This document shows positions 1 to 9,639 of a stretch of DNA of 20,704 nucleotides, piece after piece. The position numbers and the translations under genes were made by a program. Position 1 is the first letter of the stretch. Each line of letters begins with the position of its first letter. Below the pieces are notes generated by a model. It saw nothing but the letters and a program-made list of their open reading frames with translations, made no database searches and had not been told where the DNA came from. This stretch comes from Plantago elongata (taxonomy: Eukaryota; Streptophyta; Magnoliopsida; Lamiales; Plantaginaceae), in NCBI GenBank assembly GCA_036897095.1, contig JAYMSP010003196.1:1-20704 (forward strand), read 5' to 3'.

Positions 1-330
1 GTTAATTTTTTTCCGGGTATGGGGTGGGTAGCCCGCCCCCCCTCCCCCCAGTATCCGGTCAAAAAAATTGAAATTATTTTTGAGATTTTTTGCAAAAAAT
101 AATTTTTCACCCCGAGTAAGAGAATTTTCAAAAAACCGATCAATAACCTAAACCTATGGTTATTTCCGGTTATACGACCTAACCATAATCGGTGAGGAAA
201 TTTTTCGGTTACGATTATTATTAACTGGTTATGGTTATAACCTAAATCAGAATAGTGGTTATGGTTATGTTTATTAATCAACCATTCCCAAAGGTCCGGG
301 TCCAAGGGTAGGGTCCGTATAGGTATGATC
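1..330. other. Repeat-like AT-rich segment with GGTTAT motifs
   Basis: A C/G-rich patch near position 30-60 is followed by A/T runs and then by scattered copies of GGTTAT and its complement ATAACC (about 150-270), including the near-palindrome GGTTATGGTTATAACC. A second GC patch (GGTCCGGGTCCAAGGGTAGGGTCC) lies near 294-320. This texture is common in non-autonomous hAT-like plant elements, but the left end is cut by the window and no terminal repeat or target duplication could be paired. The class is therefore a guess. Confidence 0.3.
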
Positions 331-2640
331 TGGACCTTAATCATTATGATAAGAGTAAGACCACATGTGGGTAAAAAAATAAAAGAGAGAAAAATTACTC
401 TTGCTCAAATGTCGTACCCCTTGCCAATGAATGCATAGAAAATAATGTGACCAGTTCACCAACCGGTTGTATGATTTCACCTATATGTGATGATCCGTAG
501 CAGAAACCGACAGTTTCAGTTTTGGTTCAGACAATTGGTTTTTGGTCATCCGAGATTTTGATTATGGTGCAAATTTTTTGACCAACAGTTGAGGTTTGGT
601 TCTCAGTTGTAGTTTGGACGTCCAATGATGACTAACAAGTTATTCCAAATATAGTACAGATAACTTTCCAAATACTACTTGTACACCATGCACAGACGAG
701 AGGGGAAAATATCAGAAATAAAATGTGCAGACTAAATGATCATGGAGCATAAGTTATTCAATATGAAATCGCATCTAGAAAGCTGACTCCGATTGCCAAA
801 ATAGAGAATATTAACAAAAATTAAAGATTGTGTGTTGATATTTTGACGTTCATACTAATTATTATTAAGAAGAACAACACAGTTGTATAAAATGATTACA
901 AATGATAACCGTGCAAATGGAAGGACTTTCTCTAACGAAGTAAATATTTATGACAATTTTACCATATCGATGTGGCCCATATGGCCATCGTATGTGTTGC
1001 CCAGTCTGTAATCAAAATACACGCTAATTAACCCAACTGTTATCAGGTGCAACCTGCCAACATTAACGAAGTTCATTAGATTTACAAAGCCGCGGAAAAA
1101 ATCTCTAGTTAAGCTTAAAATGAAGAATATATACACCAATGTCAACGCCGATTCCGATATCGAATGATTTGAATGATTATATACAAGCTGCAAGCAAGTC
1201 AGAAACTGGAAGCAGCTTGGTGCAATAGCAATAGCAATAAACAAAATCAACAGAGGATACTCGCAATGTTTACTGCAACACCGTGGTAAGAACACTGGTT
1301 TGAATGGATAAAAGCACTGCAGACACAGCTAAAAAACTTGTACCCATACATGTAACCATTACATAGAACTTGGTCAATAGAAAAAGAATAGAGAAACTAA
1401 ATAGACTGGTTCAGCAAGTCTCTGTCCAAGGGGGCCGGGTGTGTTTATTAGATATGTGTTGGTTCGAGTTGTTACCAGAAAGTATTTCCAATGATCAGTC
1501 GATATATATGCGTATATATCCCTTCGATTCGGGCAAGACAAGGAAGGAGGCATAGAGGGTTCTACTTGGACATGCAGTGACACTCTCTTATGGCCTATGT
1601 TAAACAACTGGTATGTACATGCATTATCATGCTCCTGCTTGCATGCTTTCTCTGCAAACATGATATTTTCATGCGTGCATAAATATCGGTTATCGTGAGA
1701 AATTTTGCAGGTCAGGTGGTATTCGATTACATGAAATCGTGGATCCGGACAAACAGCTACATGTGAGGAAACAGGTTTTATAGAGAAGATTAACAGAGAT
1801 TTACTACTGCTGCTGTGCTGCAAGATCAGTAATCTCTATCAAACTTGGAGTGATTAGTTGTCTTGTTCTGATTATTTTATGATGCCTTTGTATACTTGCA
1901 CAATATATTGAGCTTAATGTGATGAACAATTTTGATTAACACTTTTCCAGTGCATTCTGTTGATGCTTGCTGCCTTTGTTGTGCTTTGGTCTCGGTTTCA
2001 GTTCAATTTTCACTGAAGAGAATTTGCATGTTCCATGAGTTCTAGGTTTAATTCGTCTACTTGGCTGTATTTATAAGTATGAATTTGCATAATATTAGGT
2101 GTCATCAGCTGGTTATAAAATACGGTACAAATTAAATTTGTTGACAAAGTTGTGAAATAAGTTTCTTCTGGTGATTCGGTTGCCTGAGAGTTCAACAGAT
2201 TTACAAGCATATTAATCACCTCCTCTGACGGTTGTGGTGGCTGGAGAATCTGTCTCACTTTCATCAAAATGTGAAGGTTTTGATGCCTGTTCTGAAATTA
2301 GTGTGTAAAATATGGCCTACTTGTTCACATGTAGTATGATATTGTCCATTTTAAATTGGAGTTCGCGTAGATTCGTTTTTGGATTCACTCGAAAGTGTTC
2401 ATATTGTGATATTTCCCACTCAACCTTAACCCATATATTGTAATTTCCATGCTGCACATCCACACATTGCAGTCATATTTACCCGGGTTTTCACTGAATG
2501 TGAGTTGTGGGCACGTCGGGACCTGGGAGGGGTTTAGCATATATCGTTATGTAATGCTAGGTAAAGTGAGAATGTTGGTTTGTTTACAGATGAAATAAGA
2601 ATTGTGCTTAAATTGATAACGTACTTCCAATTTAAAGTCG
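331..2640. other. Non-coding or decayed genic sequence, no gene confirmed
   Basis: No complete gene could be supported here. Open frames exist on both strands (minus 948-1295, 1374-1823, 2010-2267; plus 1370-1555), but most start at GTG or TTG, none matches a family I recognise, and opposite-strand frames overlap. Two weak traces are described in the findings: a pair of hydrophobic minus-strand frames at 948-1359, and a plus-strand spliced frame at about 1490-1790 with a good GTATGT donor and TTTTGCAG acceptor. The T-rich plus strand from 1830 to 2000 resembles plant intron or 3' UTR sequence. Confidence 0.4.
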
Positions 2641-2657
2641 GGGTGGGTTCGATTCAC

Positions 2658-2820
2658 TTTGATGAACTGATCAAATTCACAGGTAGAAACTTTGATGAAC
2701 TCTTCACATTCACAGGTAGAAACTTGATGAACTGATCAAATTCACGGGTAGAAACTTTGATGAACTCTTCACATTCACAGGTAGAAACTTGATGAACTGA
2801 TCACATTCACAGGTAGAAAT
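2658..2820. repeat. Tandem repeat, five 32-33 bp units in alternating A-B order
   Basis: Five head-to-tail units start at 2658, 2691, 2724, 2756 and 2789. All begin TTGATGAACT and end TTCACAGGTAGAAA (one copy has CGGG). Units 1, 3 and 5 carry GATCA in the middle, while units 2 and 4 carry CTTCA. The array is therefore really a ~65 bp dimer repeated two and a half times. It does not encode a recognisable protein. Confidence 0.9.
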
Positions 2821-3033
2821 GAATAGTACATTTGAATTGATATGGACATACATTTTCTGGCTATATGTGATTTACTGTGCTCTTCTTTCCTTCCTCTATT
2901 CTGTTCAACCACCTTTGCTAACAAATAAGTATGTGAATAACTCAGACTACTAACAATTGAAATTCGACTTCTTGAACTAGTGTAATAACATCAATTTTGA
3001 ATCAATAAATTAAGAAGTGCAAAACCAGGTCAA

Positions 3034-3415
3034 TTTACGTGATTTTACGTGATGGACTTATAAATAAAGCCTGCTCGCTAAAATCATTATAAATAAGTCT
3101 ATTCTACTTTTTTGTGCCCTAATTCCTTCCTTGTTTTTCCATTATACTCTCATTCCCTTTTCTGAGTTCAACATGTTTTTTTCTCCAGGACTAGTACACT
3201 ACGCTTGTTTCTACCTTCTTTTTATTTTTCTGTCGATTTCTACTCGCTTCTTCCTCCTACAAACTTTCTTCCTCACCTCTCTTTGATATTTTCTCCCTTT
3301 CCTTCTCGTTTTCGATATGGATTTTTAAAAGAAATTGTTCTGATTCAAATTTTCGATGTGGAAGAAGAGGAAAAGCTTGGGCAACGCGGCGTTACTCGAG
3401 ATTAGAGCTTTTTTT
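3034..3415 (+). promoter_or_regulatory. Candidate promoter and pyrimidine-rich leader
   Basis: The octamer TTACGTGA occurs twice in close tandem (about 3035-3052); its ACGTG core is that of ABRE/G-box type sites. Two TATAAATA boxes follow at 3059-3066 and 3088-3095. From about 3110 to 3345 the + strand is strongly C/T-rich, as in many plant 5' leaders. An ATG at 3356 opens a 31-codon frame (MWKKRKSLGNAALLEIRAFF...) that stops at 3451, on the edge of the repeat field. The motifs are seen directly; promoter function is inferred. This could be the 5' end of a host gene or of a mobile element whose body was replaced by repeats. Confidence 0.35.
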
Positions 3416-3465
3416 AATGAATTTTGTATAGATAATTATTGTAGAATATAAGTTGCAGGTAAATT

Positions 3466-5010
3466 TTGATTAGTTTCATGCTCATCTTTTTTGGTTTTAT
3501 GTTTGCTAGTTTTAAAAAGTTAATTTTATTGTATAAAAAGCTAGTTTCACAAATATTCAAATATTTTGTATTAGTTTTTGGAATATTAGTTTCACGAAGC
3601 ATTAGTTTCATGGGCATATATATTAGTTTCACTAGTTTCAAAGTAATCCATGATAGCATAAATGTTGGTTTCCCTAGTTTAATACCAAGTCAAACTAGTT
3701 TCAGGAGTATAAAAGTTTGTTTCACAAATATAATAGCTAGTTTCAAACATGTTCGTACTAGTTTCTGAGATTTTGATTCAACTAGTTTCAGGACTTTTAT
3801 GGTTTTGAAACTAACTTTTGTGAACATGAAACCAGTTTTTGTGGTTATGAAACTAATATAAAAAATCTTGAAACTAGTATAAAGACACCTGAAACTAACT
3901 TCGATTTCACATGAAACTAATTAAACTAATATTTGTTGTGTGATGGAACCTGAAACCAACATTTTTTAGTTGCTGAAACTAACATTAATGAATATGAAAC
4001 TAACTCTGAGTCCCTGAAACTAGCTTAATGAACCTGTAACTAACTTTATCGAACATAAAACTGAAGTTGATGAACATGAAACTAGCTTCTTGAGTTTTTG
4101 AAACTACTTGAATGAACCTGAAACTAATATAAAAAATCTTGAAACTAGTATAAAGGCACCTGAAATTAACTTCAATTCACATGAAACTAATGAAGCTAAT
4201 ATTTATTGTGTGATGAAACCTGAAACCAACATTTTTTAGTTGCTGAAACTAACATTAATGAATATGAAACTAACTCTAAGTTCCTGAAACTAGCTTAATG
4301 AACCCGAAACTAATATAAAATATATTGAAACTAGTATTAAGGCACCTAAAACTAACTTCAATTCACATGAAACTGATTTACTAAAATTTGTTGTGTGATA
4401 GAACATGAAACTAGCATTTTTAGTTGCTGAACTCACATTAATTAATATGAAACTAAATCTGAGTTCCTGAAACTAGCTTAATGAATCTGAAACTAACTTT
4501 ATCGAACATAAAATTAAAATTGATGAACATGAAACTAACTTCTGAGTTTTTGGAACTACTTGAGTGAACCTGAAACTAATACTATTTATACTAATACTAA
4601 CATACTAGATCTTAAAACTAATATTGAAGGCTCGACAACCGTTTAATTAGGGGTGAGGGTTTAGGACAGGAGCAGTACGGTAGTCCCTGGACCCGCCTTA
4701 AAACTAAACCCTAATTAAGACCGTAGCTCCCGGAGGGAGTAATCAAATTTAGTGAATTTTTGGGTTTACAATTTTTCCTAGGAGTTTTAGAATTTGTGAG
4801 AGGCTCGATAGTCGCTTGATTCGAGTTTAATAAATTTGAAACTAATTTTAGTAGTTCTGAAATTAGCTTGTGGACATGAAATTAGGTTTTGTGGTTCTGA
4901 AACTAGCTTTTGTTATTTTGAAACTAGCTTTTGTGTCTATGAAACTAGTATGTTAGTTTTAGGATTTAGTCAAAGTAGTTTCAATCTTTCATGAGTTGGT
5001 TTCATGCCTA
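3466..5010. repeat. Field of degenerate TAGTTTC/GAAACTA repeats with ~270 bp higher-order units
   Basis: From about 3470 to 3790 the + strand carries roughly ten copies of TAGTTTC spaced by 15-35 bases. From about 3790 to 4580 it instead carries about two dozen copies of the reverse complement, GAAACTA. The switch point is near 3795. The right part has a higher-order order of units: AACTAATATAAAA-type junctions recur at 3851, 4122, 4308 and 4574, giving copies of 271, 186 and 266 bp, the middle one shortened internally. After a GC-richer interruption (about 4620-4830) the motif returns to about 5010. Open frames inside (for example 3466-3768) come from the repeat and not from a protein. Confidence 0.85.
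4641..4721. repeat. Imperfect inverted repeat containing a telo-box-like motif
   Basis: The left arm (4641-4664, TTAATTAGGG then GGGTTTAG) pairs with the right arm (4704-4721, CTAAACCCTAATTAA), with a short GGGTGA bulge on the left and a loop of about 40 bases. The right arm contains AAACCCTAA, identical to the plant telo-box. It interrupts the GAAACTA field and is GC-richer than its surroundings. A terminal hairpin of an element is possible, but no matching end was found. Confidence 0.5.
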
Positions 5011-6470
5011 CGAATTTCAAATTGGTTATGTAATTTAATTTAGCGCTCTATTTAAAGTCAATTACTGTAGCCGGATTTTAAATGATTAATAAATTCAGTT
5101 GAGCTTATTTTTTAGATGAACAACTAATAAAAAAGGAGGGGTTAATTTTGTCTAGTTGAAGTGGATTTATAGCTAAAAAATTAAAATGAACTTATATATA
5201 ATTATTTTCGAACGCCATCCTTATAAGTAATAATTGTCATTATAAATTTTATATATTTAATTCTCTCTAAAATAAAAGGCATGAAGTTATGTGAAAGTGG
5301 TGCGTGTTCTCTACTTATATGCTAGCTCCCTCCTTCAACATGTTTTTTTCTTAATATAAATATGCAATTAAGTACGAAGAATATTCGTTAGTGGAGTTTT
5401 TCTTATAGATTTATGACAATATTAACGGAACAACTATGAAATTAAATTGGGAGAAGTTTAACACGACGATGGATTATCATTTATCTCATTGGATCTAAAA
5501 TGAGTTTAGGATGTCCAGATTGATATAAACTTTTTTATATTTAGAAAGCATCTGCACCAAACTATCCAAATCATAATTTATTTAGTGCCTACCTATCAAT
5601 TCACCAATCATTTTCACCACAATAAGCAGCACTTAATCGTGAAACTTAACATAATACGACAATTATTGAAGCAACGTTTAGAATCTGCACAACTTGCTTA
5701 TTGGAAGAGAAAAGATGAACGTCCAATTCTATAATTAGTGACACCATCGACATCTCTACTAGGCACAACATAGCATAATGAGTGACTTATGTAAAATATT
5801 ACTCCCTACTAGTAGCTTTTAACCTACATCAGAAAATTACTAAAATCGTACTTATACAACTTGAGTGTGCGTATGATTTTTTATCTTATATATAATATAC
5901 ATGGATACATTTACATTAAATGCATCAGTAAACTGTATTTCTTATAATTAAATATGCGAAGTTGACTTGCAATACAATACGCAAATAATGGTGCCTACCT
6001 GCTTGGGATCAATCTGATCAGGTACTCAATTGTGATACCAAATGAGCTAGACATGATGTGTATATCATATGTGATCTGTCCTACCCAGTGCCCACGAGCT
6101 AGATATGATATGATATGCTAATTAACAAAACATTCAAGTATTAGTAAGCATTTTAGCACTAAACCGAAGATAGCAAACTCTGATTTGATCTAGCTAGGAC
6201 TAATAACGAGTGAGCTAGCTAGGTCTCAATTATTGGATTAGATACATAGAAAGTGATCATGATTGGTTGTAACATGGATCACCTAATTATGCTCCAAACC
6301 TAGTGGAGTTAGTTGTTTTCCCTTAATTTAATCGTTTAGTCAACATCAACCCAATGAAATGACAAAAGATTAACACTTGAAAACTCCCAATTAACCAATA
6401 AGTAATCAGAAGTTTCCCTAATCATTTGTTCTATGATATTATTATATAATAAAGAGTTAAATATTCAATG
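5011..6470. other. AT-rich intergenic DNA, nothing recognised
   Basis: No reading frame, RNA gene, terminal inverted repeat or tandem array could be supported here. Short Stowaway-like words (CTCCCT near 5325 and 5812) occur without a partner or TA duplication. Confidence 0.5.
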
Positions 6471-6473
6471 ATC

Positions 6474-6870
6474 CACTACGACAAATTTGAGATTTAATGA
6501 TTATAAAAAAATGTTATAGATTGTTATTTTAAGTGACATATTATATTTCAATGACATTTTATGTAAAGTGTCACTTCAAAAAAGGCAGCTAATTTTATAA
6601 TATCACTAATATATATATATAATAACATTTTTTTTAAGGTTACATTAATTCTTTAAACCAACATTATAAAGAGATTAGGGACCATTAACAGTGACACTAT
6701 AAATAGTATATATTACATTTATGAATGTTATTATATCTCAGTATTGTTACACTAGGTGTTACTGACTAATACCGTGGCATTAAGTGTCATGTCTTCAACA
6801 TTTACGAACCCTTTAAAATGTCATTGTAACATCGTAGAATGACACTTCAAAATGCCAAATGATTATCATA
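6474..6870. repeat. Left subterminal repeat region of the CACTA element
   Basis: Motifs related to AGTGACA and TGTCACTT recur, for example at 6531-6538, 6551-6576, near 6690, 6785 and 6839. The stretch at 6551-6576 (ATGACATTTT, then GTAAAGTGTCACTT) is matched by 9389-9410 near the other end. In CACTA families such repeats bind the element's DNA-binding protein; that role is inferred here. Confidence 0.75.
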
Positions 6871-6921
6871 ACACACTTTAAAATGAGATTTGAAAGGAAG
6901 GAAATTATGTATTCTTTAAAT

Positions 6922-6926
<5 letters not shown>

Positions 6927-6967
<41 letters not shown>
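6927..6967. repeat. (TTA)n microsatellite
   Basis: A perfect TTA run of about 13.7 copies lies inside the CACTA element and is followed by the interrupted TTGTTATCGTTATTG. It is likely to vary in length between individuals. Confidence 0.95.
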
Positions 6968-7896
6968 GTTATCGTTATTGTTCTAAGTATTACTAATTCT
7001 AGTATTCCTTCGAAAGTACTTCAATGATTTTAATAATAAACTAATTATTATTGTATATAACTTCAATATTACAAAATTGAAAGTGATTGGAGCATATACA
7101 TTCAAAATCACGCTGCATAATCAATGCTAATAAATGTGATAATACAAACATGTCCAACCTATATATACATTTGCACTTTTCTTAACAAGCTAGAATGACG
7201 CACTATATGACTCATATTTCTCCATTTTCGGTGAACTTAGCACAAGCTTGCTTATCATCAACTCACAATCCCTTCTGGGACATGCTTCTGAGTTCTGATC
7301 AACCCAAAATTAGTGGTTTTTATAACAATCTCTTGTGGAGAACTCATGGCAAATGCTGGCACCAATGGTAATAATAATTAAAACTGAGTACAGGGCTAAA
7401 TTCAAACATAAACACCCAACATAGAACTCAGAGAATTCATAGAAAAATTAAGAAAAGTTGAGAATTACATTACGATAAGGGTAGAGCCGTACCGAGTAGA
7501 CAATGTGTTGGAAAAAACAAGAGATGACAAAGAATTATGCCTTCACTATCTAAGAGTAAATACTAGTATATCAGCCGTGAATGACTTGAATGTTAAGTTA
7601 TATGGCAGCATGACAGATAGTGAAACAGAAGTAGAGTAGCATTAGAAACCATAGAGATATGAGTAATTTGCAAGTGTTTTTGTAGGATATAGATAGATCC
7701 AGTTCAATGTTCAAGCCTGTCACTCAACAAAAGACAAATGTGAATGCAACAGTAAGTGTAATTTCACCATCTACTAAACAGATTGATGAAACATATAATT
7801 TGAAAAACAGTAACCATCAAAGGATTGTGGCATTGTCCACAAGGTGTAACTTTGGCAATAGTATTACGCATTTACAGCTGAAAATGTAACATCAAC

Positions 7897-8775
7897 TACC
7901 CTGAATCTTACTATGGAAACCAAGACTTAAATGATTCTGGCTAACCTCGTACTCTTCAATCTCATTTTCCTAGTTCGTGGCGACCCCTCAAATGTGTTGC
8001 ATTCCCAAAGTATATCCTAACTCTGAAGTCAAGTGAGTTCTCTATGACCTTGTCTAGCTTGCTATCATTTAGAGACACATACAAAGAAAAAAAATTGTAA
8101 AGAGAATGAGCAGAACTTCAAGGCATTGAAACCTATGTCAACAGGACAGGTACATATTAATTTTGGGCGCACAAGAATGTCCATGCAATAACTGAACAAA
8201 ATGTATAACATCAATAATGCATGCATCCATGGTGTCTCTACATGGAATAACCAAGATGTCACCATAACTCAAATAATAAAAATTGAGAAAATCTAAACTT
8301 CCAATAAAATGCTAACAGAAGTATTTATAAGTGTGAAACTAATTTGTCTCTTACTCTTTTCTCTAGACAAGAGCTTTGTTGTCACATGCATACAAGTTAA
8401 AGTACATACATGAACAATAGTCTTTCTACTGGCGTTACCCAGAGTTTTGACCGGTGTGAATGTCCTGAAAATGAATTTATGAAAGGTGTTCTAGATATGC
8501 AAACAAGAAGTATTCATACAACAATTTCCAAGATCCTAGTTTAGTTACAAAAGATCAGTAGGGACTAATCTCATGCCATAACACCATACAAATGTTTAAT
8601 TACTGAGATATTTTATCAGTTATTGTATCTAGAAACCAAGAACATCATTCAACCAAGCATGCAGTTTGTAGTGAACTCCGTCAAATAAAAAAGATGAATT
8701 ATCATCATTAACTTCAGTTTTCAAGAACATCTCTTAAAGTGAGGGCTTTAGGCAAATCCAGTTAACTCCATTCTT
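7897..8775 (-). pseudogene. Captured host-gene fragment inside CACTA, family not recognised
   Basis: Three minus-strand stretches read like exons. Exon at about 8771-8630: it starts ATG (MELTG), needs a 1 bp correction to read LPKALTLRDVLE, shifts again, then reads LFDGVHYKLHAWLND. Out-of-phase stops appear at 8748-8750 and 8714-8716. Exon at 8464-8410: acceptor CATTTTCAG and donor GTATGT bracket TFTPVKTLGNASRKTIVH. Exon at about 8078-7900: reads SLNDSKLDKVIENS, then LDFRVRIYFGNATHLRG, then a stop at 7962-7964, with the neighbouring frame continuing EIEEYEVSQNH. The protein-like composition, splice signals and frame breaks suggest a decayed copy of a host gene. I do not recognise the family and infer no function. 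A further exon near 7250-7350 is possible but weak. Exon limits are approximate. Confidence 0.45.
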
Positions 8776-8999
8776 ACAAGTTACAACACCATTTCATGAT
8801 CTATCTATATATCTATCAATTCAAATATAGTAAACCCATTTGAATCCTCCTCTATCTATCCATCTAAAATAAAATAAACTCCATCTCGACTAAAGATTAA
8901 TGAATACACTTATACACGTAAATCGTAATCACCGCTGCAAATTATGAAATACTCCCAATCGACCAGTTCAAACCAATTAAATAGACGTACTCATATTAC

Positions 9000-9300
9000 C
9001 TAATTCTCCAATCATCCCAGCGGGTAGCTGTGGAGAACTCGCAATGACGCATAGAAGCAGAGTGATACGTGAGCATCAAATCAACGCGGTGGATCCTGAA
9101 TTGGAGAATGAAAACAATGGGTAGGATCGACGATCAGCGCGGAAGAGATGATATTGGAGAGCAGCAGTCTGGTGATTTCATTACTCTAGCCCCCTTTTGT
9201 CGATCGATTTATCCTTTTTCTTTTTTTTCCTACCAGTCGGCAAGGATCAGGGTAAGGGCCTTCGTTTAAACATTTTAATGTTGGGCTGGGTTTGGGCCAA
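9000..9300 (-). promoter_or_regulatory. Captured promoter and 5' leader exon of the same gene fragment
   Basis: Reading on the minus strand, GGCCCAAACCCAGCCCAA (9282-9299) contains two site II motifs (TGGGCC at 9293-9298 and TGGGCT at 9282-9287 on the + strand). These are typical of promoters of plant housekeeping genes bound by TCP factors. About 80-280 bases downstream is a GC-richer leader-like stretch without a long frame, ending at AATTAG|GTAATATG, a plausible splice donor with the exon ending at 9000. The next intron would run to about 8773, just before the ATG of the fragment. Position and order fit the first, untranslated exon of the captured gene. Its origin and activity are inferred. 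Confidence 0.4.
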
Positions 9301-9309
9301 CATTAATTG

Positions 9310-9636
9310 ACCATGCTACTCATGTAATTCAATGACAAACAAAAACGTCACTAAGACAAGTGTATCGGGTAACTAAATCTGATTAGTAGTGACATTTTGT
9401 AAAGTCACACTATCTTTTAACTGTATATATAATAATTTTAACAAAATATTATAGTGACACTTTACTGATTTATCATTGATTCCTTCTTTAGTATCACTTC
9501 ATGCAACATGTCACCAGCCTAAATGTTACTAAATCGCACTCTTACCACAATGTCACTATTTTATTTTTTAATAACATTCTCTTAAATGTCATATGTATAT
9601 GTGTAAGTGTGACTAATGCTTATTTTTATGGTAGTG
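9310..9636. repeat. Right subterminal repeat region of the CACTA element
   Basis: This region holds repeated AGTGACA/TGTCACT words, for example at 9389-9410, 9454-9462, 9509-9515 and 9551-9556. It ends in GGTAGTG, directly followed by the ATC target duplication. It mirrors the motif set of the left end. Confidence 0.75.
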
Positions 9637-9639
9637 ATC

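Larger units (their letters stand above)
6474..9636. mobile_element. CACTA (En/Spm) transposon, non-autonomous, 3163 bp
   Basis: The left end reads CACTACGACAAATTTGAG and the right end, on the other strand, CACTACCATAAAAATAAG. The first six bases are identical and about two thirds of the first 23 match. Both ends are flanked by the 3 bp direct repeat ATC (6471-6473 and 9637-9639), the target duplication length made by CACTA transposases. The outer ~400 bp at each end carries many copies of a TGTCACTT/AAGTGACA motif, the usual subterminal transposase-binding architecture. No CACTA transposase or TNPA-like frame is present, so it would depend on a related active copy. The interior contains an apparent captured host-gene fragment on the minus strand. 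Confidence 0.85.

Noticed and set aside
1374-1823. 149-codon minus-strand open frame
   Set aside because: It begins at TTG, has no recognisable domain, and overlaps opposite-strand frames that are at least as protein-like.
2010-2267. 85-codon minus-strand frame (MMKVRQILQPPQPSEE...)
   Set aside because: Plausible composition but no family, no splice or promoter context, and the surrounding DNA is intron-like. Not enough to call a gene.
3205-3768. Plus-strand open frames 3205-3405 and 3466-3768 and the minus frame 3414-3659
   Set aside because: The first lies in the pyrimidine-rich leader. The others are by-products of the low-complexity TAGTTTC repeats.
5318-5822. CTCCCT words suggesting further Stowaway ends
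   Set aside because: No inverted partner and no TA duplication.
7707-7889. 60-codon plus-strand frame starting MFKPVTQQKTNV
   Set aside because: It starts at ATG and follows a TTTTTGTAG acceptor-like site, but it lies antisense to the better supported captured gene and has no recognised family. It could be an exon, but evidence is lacking.
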